From positions 124,001-188,000 of the forward strand of contig CBDCWT010000074.1 in the NCBI GenBank assembly GCA_965223305.1: DNA of 64,000 nt. Reading direction: 5' to 3'. The translations under genes and the position numbers were made by a program. The notes beneath the pieces were generated by a model. That model ran no database searches and was not told the origin of the DNA. It was given only the letters and a program-made list of their open reading frames with translations. Below, one piece after another: positions 8,701 to 15,836 of this stretch (positions within the stretch are counted from its first letter, which is position 1; each line of letters starts with the position of its first letter). The stretch comes from CBDCWT01 sp965223305. GTDB taxonomy: Bacteria > Planctomycetota > Planctomycetia > Pirellulales > Pirellulaceae.

Positions 8701-9212
8701 GTCGTGTCAACGCGGCCGATGCCTCGGGGGTAGCCCGATATGCGGCGTTGATCGATGGTGGCTTTGCCGGTTCACCCAACGCGGATCCGCTCGTCGTTGG
8801 AGATATCAGCGGTAATGGCCGTCTAAACGCGGCCGACGCGTCACTTCTGGCGCAGTTTGCGGCGTTGATTGACGTGCCCCAGATCCCGCCGATTCCTGGC
8901 GGAATTGTGATCACTGGTAAGCCAACTCTGGGGCCCTTCTCCGAATTGGGTCAGCTAGGAAATCTGATCGTCATCGGAGATTTGCGTCCCGCAACCTCGA
9001 CTGTGGGGATGGCGGACGATCTAACACCATTCCGCGTTGTGGAAGAGGCGTTTTCCGCTGAAGATGAGCCACGACCGGTCCTCAACGACGTCGCCGTCGA
9101 CCGAGCGATGACGCGACGAGTCGTTTCCGCGACCGACGAGCCGGACGAGGAGGAGCTCGTGCCGGCTCTAGAGGAGGTATTGAACGAGCTGTTGTCGGCG
9201 GTGAGAGGTTGA
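5721..9212 (+). CDS. secreted FG-GAP / Calx-beta / cohesin-like / dockerin protein
   Basis: A 1163-aa extracellular modular protein. A basic N-terminus is followed by LETRVLL near residue 34, the LEPR-XLL motif of planctomycete exported proteins. Modules in order: Ig-like Big_5 domain (about 45-145); about seven FG-GAP/VCBS repeats with GDLDGDGDLDAF cores (155-495, probably calcium-binding); two Calx-beta domains (495-605, 609-715); a second Ig-like domain (719-835); a cohesin-like domain starting TIGIPDFVRGPG (840-985); and a dockerin with two DxSGNGRxNAAD loops (985-1056). ATG 5721 is preferred over the upstream TTG at 5691 because GGA lies 7 nt before it. The Ig-cohesin-dockerin block recurs in the gene at 33161. 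Function is probably extracellular adhesion or complex assembly. Confidence 0.9.
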   Translation: MSKSAIRRRTRRQKLALLRRDGTRHLVRRLLAETLETRVLLTTVASVDPPANSYNAPASTDVAATFDQNINGATASVQTFAVNSQQGGPLLGGDATIAVDGPTVTLNPTSDFYPGELVQVTATSAIQSTSADPVVPHVWQFRTAVSGGSGQFLDSGQDLGVGANNTQTLGVALGDLDGDGDLDAFFANIAAGNGVYLNEGGVFTDSGQSLGSGGSNVALGDFDRDGDLDAFVVSGGANQVWQNDGNGVFAAGQDLGSGFSMDVALGDVDGDGDLDAFVSNGGYSNNANRVWLNSGGVLSDSGQMLGNHTSNGVDLGDVDGDGDLDAIVSNYTQNMRIWLNDGSGAFGDSGQTLPSNESNSVSLGDLDGDGDLDAFIVNNSNPDRVWVNDGSGTFTDSGQQLGSTESDSVSLGDVDGDGDLDAMIANYLQEGNRFLVNDGNGVFTDSGQVMGNRNSRNLALGDVDNDGDLDFVIANTNIFQTALSTNRVWLNQNLTPSVTLAADNSSIAEEAGTATITATLSAVHTAPVTVDLQLSGSATAVDDYTVSAAQIVIPAGSTTGSITVAAVQDAVDEPDETVIVDIAAITNGQEVGTQQVTITILDDDEPPVPDVTLSVDNAEIAEAGGVATFAVTLSEATTVTVSVDLAITGTAGASDYNASGLQIVVAPGATTGSITVTAVDDNEDESNETVIVDIAAVTGGNEAGEQQQTTTITDDDDPPKLTVTTLTPTASGFVAEFSTDLNTGALNLYDTQTSGLGPADVTLQGAATGAVAGSLVVDASLRQVTFIKSGDPLGPDTYTVTLRSDTNGFVDSGGQLLDGNDDGTEGDDYTSEFTVDAPAANAVTIGIPDFVRGPGQDVNLPADETGGIPVTISEGTNVRAVDLRIAYDPNLLTITGGTVGPDAPAGASVIANVSTPGLAILVFFSTTPLPAGVGNFINLQAAVPVNDPSGIYGMQQVLDVRDVIVSDGNDNEAPVVVDDAFHQVSFFSDVSGNGRVNAADASGVARYAALIDGGFAGSPNADPLVVGDISGNGRLNAADASLLAQFAALIDVPQIPPIPGGIVITGKPTLGPFSELGQLGNLIVIGDLRPATSTVGMADDLTPFRVVEEAFSAEDEPRPVLNDVAVDRAMTRRVVSATDEPDEEELVPALEEVLNELLSAVRG

Positions 9213-9298
9213 AGTCGTTTTCTTAATGCAACCAAACCGCCCTGGTCAGCCGGCCTACGCCCCACTATTCTATGGTGGCTGATCAAGGAGGGCCGGGT

Positions 9299-10144
9299 TT
9301 ACTCCAGACTCTTCGCCTGTCGTACGAGGTGAATCGCGCGCACATCAAACAAAGCGACGTTCGCGATGCGTTTGGCATCAATTCGCAGCTGGTGTGTTCC
9401 AGAATCTGAGACATGGACCTTTCCAAGATGATTCCAGCGGAAATTCTGAAAGTGGCCGGTGTCGATGGTCTGAAATGGTAGTTCGGCTTTTACTTCGCCG
9501 CGTTGTCGAAGCGTGATCACTGCATCGCTGCCCCCCTGCCCTTCTCCGCAGCCCTGCAGAACGGCGACCGAATAAGTTCCCGGTTGGTCGATCGTCAGTT
9601 CCCAACTTGCGTAGTCAGTGTCAATCGTCCAGTAGCCGATCGTGTTCTTGTACCACTGGGGCTCGAATCGGAGTTTTTCTCCGAAGGTGCTTGCCTGGTA
9701 CGCGTGCAACATGACGCTGCCGTCTCCGGACGGCGCCGCTTTCGGACGATCGTGTGGTAACACTGGTGCCGAGTCGAACTCTACTTGGATCACCGCCGTT
9801 CCGGCAGGTGAGGCTTTCCAGGAAAAGACCCAATGCTGAGGTTCGGGTACGAACTTCAACTCGGCATTCGGATCGTCTTTCCAGCGAAAAGACCGAATCG
9901 GCGCGCAAAGCCGTGGGATGACGACCTTGCTGCGCTTGGCCGCATCTGAATCGAGCTGTAACCAGAGGGTCTGGTCCAGGACGTACGCTCTTACACCTTT
10001 GCTGCTGAGCCTAGCAGACGGCTTCACTCCTTCCGGTAGGCCGTTTTCCTGTCCGGTTATCTCTCCTCTCGAGGAGGCAGCGTGCAGGATCGTCAGAGCG
10101 AGGAGAACCGCGGTCAGTCGTGACGATAGGCAGAGTCTGTGCAT
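9299..10144 (-). CDS. secreted protein with carbohydrate-binding-like C-terminal domain
   Basis: A 281-aa protein with a signal peptide (LTAVLLALTILHAASS). The C-terminal half (about residues 165-275) reads YWTIDTDYASWELTIDQPG and then GTYSVAVLQGCGEG. This pattern resembles the beta-sandwich modules (DUF5077-like) found next to glycoside hydrolase domains and may bind carbohydrate. No catalytic domain is visible. It is the third gene in a minus-strand run with the DUF1553 and DUF1501 genes; a gap of about 140 nt separates it from DUF1501. It converges with the large secreted protein at 5721-9212. The function is inferred from fold resemblance only. Confidence 0.72.
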   Translation of the reverse strand: MHRLCLSSRLTAVLLALTILHAASSRGEITGQENGLPEGVKPSARLSSKGVRAYVLDQTLWLQLDSDAAKRSKVVIPRLCAPIRSFRWKDDPNAELKFVPEPQHWVFSWKASPAGTAVIQVEFDSAPVLPHDRPKAAPSGDGSVMLHAYQASTFGEKLRFEPQWYKNTIGYWTIDTDYASWELTIDQPGTYSVAVLQGCGEGQGGSDAVITLRQRGEVKAELPFQTIDTGHFQNFRWNHLGKVHVSDSGTHQLRIDAKRIANVALFDVRAIHLVRQAKSLE

Positions 10145-10287
10145 AGTACTACTCGATTATCGTTTTTCTGATCGAGCGGGTAGCTGAGGCCACCCGCCAA
10201 GGGACCGGGAGGGCGAGGCTCCTGCCGAGCCTAGGGTAGCCGGGAGAGAACGCAATTCGGCAATTCAATGGTTCTGCAGCGCCTCGG

Positions 10288-11739
10288 TTACACGAGAATC
10301 TCCTGGACGACGCGTGACGGTTCAACACCTGTCAGTCTGGCATCAAGGCCCTGGAACTTGGCCGTAAACCGCTCATGGTCGATGCCCATCAGGTGCATGA
10401 GCGTCGCGTGGAAGTCGCGAACGTGGACACCGTTCGACGCAACGTTGTAGCCGAACGAACAGGTCTCGCCGTGAGTGATGCCTCCGCGAATGCCACCGCC
10501 CGCCATCCACATGCTGAAGCAACGGGGATGGTGGTCGCGACCATAGCTGGTGGCCGTGAGAGTCCCCTGCGAGTAATTGGTTCGACCAAATTCACCTCCC
10601 CAGATCACCAGCGTGTCGTCGAACATCCCCCGCTGGCGCAGATCTTCCAAGAGAGCTGCGGCGGGCTGATCCGTCTCCTGGCATTGCCGCTTGATGCCGC
10701 GAGGCAGATCGCCGTGCTGATCCCAGCCTTGGTGATAGAGCTGAATGAACCTGACACCGCGCTCGGCGAGGCGCCGGGCGAGCACGCAATTTGACGCAAA
10801 CGTTCCCGGTTTCGTCGCATCGGGACCGTAGAGATCGAGGATGTGCTTGGGCTCGTCTGCAATGTTCGCGACGTCCGGCACACTGGCCTGCATCAAGAAA
10901 GCCAACTCGTACTGGTCAATACGCGTAGCCAACTCCGGATCGCCCAGTCGATCTTGCTCCAGACGATGCAGTTCCTTGAGTCGATCTAGCATTTTTCGGC
11001 GGCTGCCGCGGGAGATACCCGGGGGATTGGAGAGATACAGGACCGGTTCCTTGCCGGATCGAAACTGAACGCCCTGGTATCGAGCCGGCAGAAATCCCGA
11101 TCCCCACAACCGCGAGTAGAGTGGCTGTCCGCCCTTGCCTTTCGTGATCAGCACGACGAACGCGGGCAGATTGCTGCTGTCACTGCCCAACCCATAGTGC
11201 AGCCAAGCGCCGATGCTTGGGCGCCCTGAGACTTGGTTTCCTGTTTGCAGAAACGTGATGGCCGGATCGTGGTTGATGGCTTCGGTGTACATCGACCGGA
11301 TGATCGCGATACGATCGACCTGTTTGGCCATGTGCGGCATCAATTCGCTGACCCAAGTTCCACTCTGACCATGCTGCTCGAAGCGGAACCTTGAGCCGGC
11401 TAACGGAAGGATTGCCTGGTTGCCCGACATGCCTGTCAACCGCTGACCGCCGCGCACGGAATCGGGCAAGGGTTTGCCCTGCTGCTGGTTCAGCAGCGGC
11501 TTGTAATCCCACGTTTCCAGTTGCGACGGACCACCTGCCTGGAAGAGATAGATAACTCGTTTGGCTTTGGGTGCGTGATGAGTGGGATTGATGACGCCAC
11601 TGTTCGTCCTCCCGCTACTAGCCACTTTCTCCGGTCCCGCAGCGGCCGCATCTTGCTGCAGTAGATGCGTGGCGGCGAGACTTCCGAATCCCATTCCAAT
11701 ACTCTGAAGCCAATGTCGGCGATGGATCTGATCGTTCAT
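10288..11739 (-). CDS. DUF1501 domain protein
   Basis: A 483-aa member of the DUF1501 family, which belongs to the alkaline-phosphatase/sulfatase-like superfamily and is abundant in Planctomycetes; its biochemical role is not established. The N-terminus HRRHWLQSIGMGFGSLAA looks like a Tat export signal. Family stretches include YLFQAGGPSQLETWDYKP, LMPHMAKQVDRIAIIRSMYT, the RFIQLYHQGWDQHGDL block and VIWGGEFGRT. It lies 57 nt after the DUF1549/DUF1553 gene, which is the usual two-gene order, so they are very probably co-transcribed. Confidence 0.93.
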   Translation of the reverse strand: MNDQIHRRHWLQSIGMGFGSLAATHLLQQDAAAAGPEKVASSGRTNSGVINPTHHAPKAKRVIYLFQAGGPSQLETWDYKPLLNQQQGKPLPDSVRGGQRLTGMSGNQAILPLAGSRFRFEQHGQSGTWVSELMPHMAKQVDRIAIIRSMYTEAINHDPAITFLQTGNQVSGRPSIGAWLHYGLGSDSSNLPAFVVLITKGKGGQPLYSRLWGSGFLPARYQGVQFRSGKEPVLYLSNPPGISRGSRRKMLDRLKELHRLEQDRLGDPELATRIDQYELAFLMQASVPDVANIADEPKHILDLYGPDATKPGTFASNCVLARRLAERGVRFIQLYHQGWDQHGDLPRGIKRQCQETDQPAAALLEDLRQRGMFDDTLVIWGGEFGRTNYSQGTLTATSYGRDHHPRCFSMWMAGGGIRGGITHGETCSFGYNVASNGVHVRDFHATLMHLMGIDHERFTAKFQGLDARLTGVEPSRVVQEILV

Positions 11740-11796
11740 GGCTGCTGAGCGGTACTAAGTGTTGCAAGCAATGCGGATTGCATCCGAAACTACAAG

Positions 11797-14700
11797 TCAT
11801 CGGAGCATGATCGTCTCGTCGTAGGCGATCACGGTTTGGACGACGACGGCTGTGGCCGCCACCTGGACGCGATCGAGCGATTTGTTGGCGGACTGGGCTC
11901 CCACCTTCAAAAACTCATCCGCTCGACTGCGGTCTGCCTGGAAGTAAGCCAGTTGTTCACGGTACAGATCGTTAATGACACGCCGTTCGCCGCCGGCTGG
12001 CGGCCGGCTGACCAGTCTGCGGAACAACTCGTCCCAGCGAGCGTCCAGGGTGCTACCGTGATTGGCAACAAGACGTTCGGCCAACACGCGGGAAGCCTCG
12101 ACATATTGTGGGTCGTTGAGGAACACGAGTGCCTGAAGCGGGGTGGTGGTGAGTTCTCGGCGGGCAGTGCAGCTTTCACGGTTGGTGGCGTCGAACGTCA
12201 GCATGGATGGTGGAGGCGCGGTCCGTTTCCAAAAGGTGTAAAGGCTGCGTCGATACAGGCCATCCCCTGTCGATTGCCGGTATGACTTGCCGGTTCCTGC
12301 TTCTCTCCACAATCCGGCCGGCTGATACGGCATTACGCTTGGCCCGCCGATTGTGGGCACAAGCAGGCCGCTGGCACTGAGCGCGGCGTCACGTAGCTGT
12401 TCTGCCGACAACCGGTGTTTTGGCCCGCGGGCCAGCCAGACATTGTCCGGATCACGATCGTAAACACTAGCATCTTTGAGAGATGATGATTGGCGATAGG
12501 TCGCCGACAGTACAATCCGGCGACACAACGAATGGAGCTTCCAGTCGTCATCCATCAAGGACCGTGCGAGATAATCGAGCAGCTCGGGGTGCGAAGCTGG
12601 CGTGCCCTGCGAACCGAAGTCTTCCAGCGTGACGACAATCCCTCGACCGAAGAAAAGGTGCCACATGCGATTGGCGATGACTCTTGACGTTAAGGGATTA
12701 CGCGGATCAGTAATCCAACGGGCCAGAGCCAACCGACTTTCGCCTTCCGCCGGCAGACTGCTCAGGAACTCAGGCGTTCCCGCGCTGACCTGCTTGCCCT
12801 TGGAAGCGTAATCGCCGCGCTGCAGGATGTGAGTTGGGGGCGCGCTCTCAAAATGCTGCATCACCATGATCTCACGAATGCCGGTGACGACATCGTTCTC
12901 ATGCTCCCGCGCGCGCTGCAGCTTGTCTCTAGCGGCTTGGACGGACTTGTCGGCGGTCAATAGTTGATGGTCCAGCGCCATCTCGGCATCGATCGACGTG
13001 GGCAGTGCGTCGGACCGAATGGCGTAGTACAGCGCCGCCACTTCAGCCGACGATAGTTGCTGGTCAAAGGCTTTCAGCTCGTCCATCGCGCCGTGGCGAA
13101 AACCGACATCCCGAAATCGTGCGCCGAGTGCCAGGTTGACTTGGCCGACTTTCATATCGCCCCACTCCTGGCGGTGCCGGATATCTCGAGTCAGTCCGTC
13201 TCGCTCGACTTCGACCTGAACATGCCCGCCGTTGATAAATAGCCGCAGGCCAGCCGCCTGTCCGCTGCCGTCGTGCGTGACGGCAAGATGTGTCCACCGG
13301 CTGGTCGGGATGGATTTGCGGCTCTGAATCCGAACGGCATTTCCCGGCCAGAAGTGGATCATGGAGAACTCGGGATGGCCGTTGTCGATCGTGAGCTGCA
13401 ATCCACGAAACCCAGAATCCTCCGCGGCCACCGACTGATGCAGCACTAGCATTCGCGGTTGATCAACGGCAGGCTTCACCCACAGGCTGAACGAAAACGG
13501 CGAGGTCCGGCCGAACTCTGGAGCCCCGTCACAGACAATCTCCTTGTCACCGTCGCACAGCGTCGCACTACCTGCGACACCTTCCGCAAGACCGTCCAGC
13601 GGCATGTATAGGACTGGTTTGCGAACCTTTGGCAAGGTGCCGATCAATGACTCACGGTGTTGCTGCCAGTGCGTGCTGGCAGCGTGCATGACCTGTTCAA
13701 GTTCGCGTTTGGCCTGTTGGACATCGGCCTTGGCGCCCTCGTGGGTTTCACGCTGCTTTTCCTGATAGAGCAATGTCGTCGGAGTGGGTTGTGAGAACGT
13801 GAAGTGTGAATACAGACCGAATTCATCAATGTCCGAGAAGTAGGCTGACAGTCGATAGAAGTCGCGTTGTTTGATCGGGTCGAACTTGTGGTCGTGGCAC
13901 CGGCTGCACTCCAGGGTTAATCCTAGAAAGGCCGTGCCCGCCGTGGTCGTCCGGTCAGCAATTCCCGCGATCCGAAACTCCTCCGGTATGCTGCCCCCTT
14001 CATTGGTCTGCCGATGAAGCCGGTTGAACGTGGTGGCCAGCCGCTGGTCCTGAGTGGCGTTTGGCAGCAGATCGCCGGCAATCTGTTCCGTGATGAACTG
14101 GTCGTAAGGCATGTTTCGATTGAAAGCCTCGATGACCCACTCGCGCCACGGCCAGACCTCCATCGCAACATCATTCTGGTATCCAAACGTGTCGGCATAG
14201 CGGGCGACATCCAGCCACATGGTCGCCATTCGCTCGCCGTATGCGCGTGACGAGAGCAGTCGATCGACAACTTTCCTGTAGGCGTCCGAAGACTCGTCGT
14301 TGAGGAATCCGTCCAGGTCCTCGAGCGTCGGCGGCAACCCTGTCAGATCAAACGTCACGCGCCGCAACCATGTCGCCCGATCGGCATCTTCATTGGGAGC
14401 GAGCCCCTTTTCCTTCAGCGTCTGGGCGACGAAGTGATCGATGGCATTTCGAGTCCAGTGGCCGCCGACTTGCGGAACGGCGACCGACTTGGGCACGGGC
14501 TCGAAAGCCCAATGCTGCTGATAAATCGCCCCCTGCTGAATCCAGGCAATGAGCTGCTTCTTCTGGTCGCCGGACAAAGTCTTGCCTCCGCTGAGCGGAG
14601 GCATCACCTCATCGACATCATCGCTGAGAATTCGTGCGACCAGCAGACTTTCATCCGGTGCTCCCGAGACGATCGCACCGTACTGGACCGCGTTATCGCG

Positions 14701-14874
14701 ATCGTCCAGCCGCAGGTCTGCTTCACGGTGATTCTCATCGGGGCCATGGCAGGCGAAACAGTACTCGGAGAGGATTGGGCGGATGTCTCGGTTGAAGGAC
14801 ACCGGCCGGTCGGCAACCGCTGGGCTACCCAGCAAAGCCAGCACGACGATCAGGGTGTTGGTGAGATTCTTCAT
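11797..14874 (-). CDS. PSCyt1 / DUF1549 / LamG / DUF1553 planctomycete cytochrome-type protein
   Basis: A 1025-aa secreted protein. After a signal peptide (LIVVLALLGSPAVA) comes the PSCyt1 module with a heme-c motif CFACH near residue 39. DUF1549 follows (about 140-350). A LamG/concanavalin-like insert (about 430-600) contains FSFSLWVKPAVDQP and SRWTHLAVTHDGSGQ. DUF1553 forms the C-terminal third, with NPLTSRVIANRMWHLFFGRG and TTPLQALVFLNDPQ. The family is planctomycete-typical and of unproven function; polysaccharide breakdown or electron transfer have been suggested. The gene leads a minus-strand operon with DUF1501. Confidence 0.94.
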   Translation of the reverse strand: MKNLTNTLIVVLALLGSPAVADRPVSFNRDIRPILSEYCFACHGPDENHREADLRLDDRDNAVQYGAIVSGAPDESLLVARILSDDVDEVMPPLSGGKTLSGDQKKQLIAWIQQGAIYQQHWAFEPVPKSVAVPQVGGHWTRNAIDHFVAQTLKEKGLAPNEDADRATWLRRVTFDLTGLPPTLEDLDGFLNDESSDAYRKVVDRLLSSRAYGERMATMWLDVARYADTFGYQNDVAMEVWPWREWVIEAFNRNMPYDQFITEQIAGDLLPNATQDQRLATTFNRLHRQTNEGGSIPEEFRIAGIADRTTTAGTAFLGLTLECSRCHDHKFDPIKQRDFYRLSAYFSDIDEFGLYSHFTFSQPTPTTLLYQEKQRETHEGAKADVQQAKRELEQVMHAASTHWQQHRESLIGTLPKVRKPVLYMPLDGLAEGVAGSATLCDGDKEIVCDGAPEFGRTSPFSFSLWVKPAVDQPRMLVLHQSVAAEDSGFRGLQLTIDNGHPEFSMIHFWPGNAVRIQSRKSIPTSRWTHLAVTHDGSGQAAGLRLFINGGHVQVEVERDGLTRDIRHRQEWGDMKVGQVNLALGARFRDVGFRHGAMDELKAFDQQLSSAEVAALYYAIRSDALPTSIDAEMALDHQLLTADKSVQAARDKLQRAREHENDVVTGIREIMVMQHFESAPPTHILQRGDYASKGKQVSAGTPEFLSSLPAEGESRLALARWITDPRNPLTSRVIANRMWHLFFGRGIVVTLEDFGSQGTPASHPELLDYLARSLMDDDWKLHSLCRRIVLSATYRQSSSLKDASVYDRDPDNVWLARGPKHRLSAEQLRDAALSASGLLVPTIGGPSVMPYQPAGLWREAGTGKSYRQSTGDGLYRRSLYTFWKRTAPPPSMLTFDATNRESCTARRELTTTPLQALVFLNDPQYVEASRVLAERLVANHGSTLDARWDELFRRLVSRPPAGGERRVINDLYREQLAYFQADRSRADEFLKVGAQSANKSLDRVQVAATAVVVQTVIAYDETIMLR

Positions 14875-14898
14875 TCTGAGGCTCTGGCAAACCTACCG

Positions 14899-15147
14899 CT
14901 ACAGAGGTCGTGCAGCTTTTACGCTTCATGCAGTCCACCAAACTCTGGCGAGTTCGGCTACAAACTCTGGTGAGTTCGGCTACGCTGCAAATCAGCCGCT
15001 GGGCGTTAGCCCACGGTTCCCCAGCGAAACCGACGCGTAGCGTCCGGGGAGGGCTCCCCCTCTCCGGCCCTTCGGGCCGACTCTCCCCGAGGGGAGAGAA
15101 GAAAGACGAAACCACGCACTAAGTTAGAAGCTGCACGACCTCTACAG
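14899..15147. mobile_element. repeat family A, complete copy with 6-bp target duplication
   Basis: The element at 14905-15141 (237 bp) begins AGGTCGTGCAGCTT and ends with its exact complement AAGCTGCACGACCT. CTACAG flanks it on both sides (14899-14904 and 15142-15147), which looks like a target duplication. Inside are a 24-nt partial tandem duplication around CAAACTCTGGCGAGTTCGGC, a GGGCGTTAGCCC palindrome, and the CCGGCCCTTCGGGCCG and CTCTCCCCGAGGGGAGAG hairpins. No transposase is encoded. Other copies lie at about 2379-2590, 15627-15836 and 38107-38315. Confidence 0.85.
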
Positions 15148-15304
15148 CGCCGCGGGGTCGACAACTAAATGATACCAGACTTGTGGGTGTCACTGGCCGA
15201 GTGCGACGGTATCACGCAAGTTTGTCGAGTCCAAGGGCCGAACCACCATAGTGAGACCGCGCGCCCGACCGGGACGATGGCAGTGCTGGCGACGCCTGCA
15301 CTGG

Positions 15305-15486
15305 CTAGCCCGGATTATTCATGAAGATCGTGGCGAGAGGTTGTAAGTACGTTCGTGGCAAGGAAGGCGAGCAATTCTTCCGCAGGCGTATTGAAGCAAT
15401 ACGTCGAGGGAGAATTGTGAAGCATGACGAAGCCACAGATGGACTTACGACCTCGCAGCAGATCGCTCATGAACAATTCGGGCTAG
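15305..15486. mobile_element. 174-bp MITE-like element B, copy 2 (CTAG target duplication)
   Basis: The element runs 15309-15482, inverted relative to the copy at 5458-5631. It has the same length and differs from that copy at only two positions by eye. Inverted ends are CCCGGATTATTCATGA and the complement of CCCGAATTGTTCATGA. It is flanked by CTAG at 15305-15308 and CTAG at 15483-15486. Both known target sites are palindromic 4-mers of the form YTAR. A 71-codon reading frame across it is accidental. Confidence 0.85.
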
Positions 15487-15626
15487 GGCTCGAAGCAGCA
15501 TCAATGAAGCTGGCAGGCTTGTCGGAGTATTGTTAACCCTAGACCATGCTCCATGACTACTCTCGATCTCAAGACATCTCACCTGGTCGCTCAGCGATTC
15601 CCCAAGTGCTCTCTCCCCCAGCTTGG

Positions 15627-15836
15627 AGGTCGTGCAGCTTTTAAGTTAGTGCGTGATTTCGTGTTTCTTCACTCTCCCCTCGGGGAGAGTCGGCCCGAAG
15701 GGCCGGAGAGGGGGTACGCGAGGGGCGATCACTCCCGGGCAGCCTTCCCCGGACGCTATCGCGTTCGACCCTCCCGCGCGCGGGAGGGTAGAAGTCGATG
15801 TCCGCAGGTTTGTGAAGTGCCAAAGCTGCGCCGCCT
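15627..15836. repeat. chimeric or degenerate copy of repeat family A at the tolC 5' end
   Basis: AGGTCGTGCAGCTTTTAA at 15627 is a perfect family end, followed by the conserved GTGCGTGATTTCGT and GGCCCGAAGGGCC blocks to about 15713. The sequence then diverges but keeps a TAGCGTCCGGGGA-like block on the other strand, plus a perfect 20-nt GC palindrome at 15769-15788. It ends in a decayed inverted end (AAAGCTGCGCCGCCT) at about 15836. This covers the only acceptable start codon of the downstream tolC-like gene. Confidence 0.7.

Noticed and set aside
5721..9212. Direct DNA repeats in the FG-GAP region as a CRISPR-like or satellite array
   Set aside because: The periodicity reflects protein repeats (GDxDGDGDLDA). 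Spacing is uneven and codons vary, so it is not a DNA-level array. No CRISPR array was seen anywhere in the window.
9225..9290. Inverted repeat TGGTCAGCC/GGCTGATCA between convergent genes as a terminator
   Set aside because: The loop is about 25 nt, one pair is G-U and no T-run follows, so it is too weak to call.
14783..15122. Small proteins with ISRWALAHG-like sequence
   Set aside because: The same residues appear in every family A repeat copy, in several frames and on both strands. They are repeat translations, not genes.
15553..15816. Long N-terminal extension of the tolC-like protein
   Set aside because: This part translates repeat DNA (family A) and lies before the signal peptide. It is not a protein domain.
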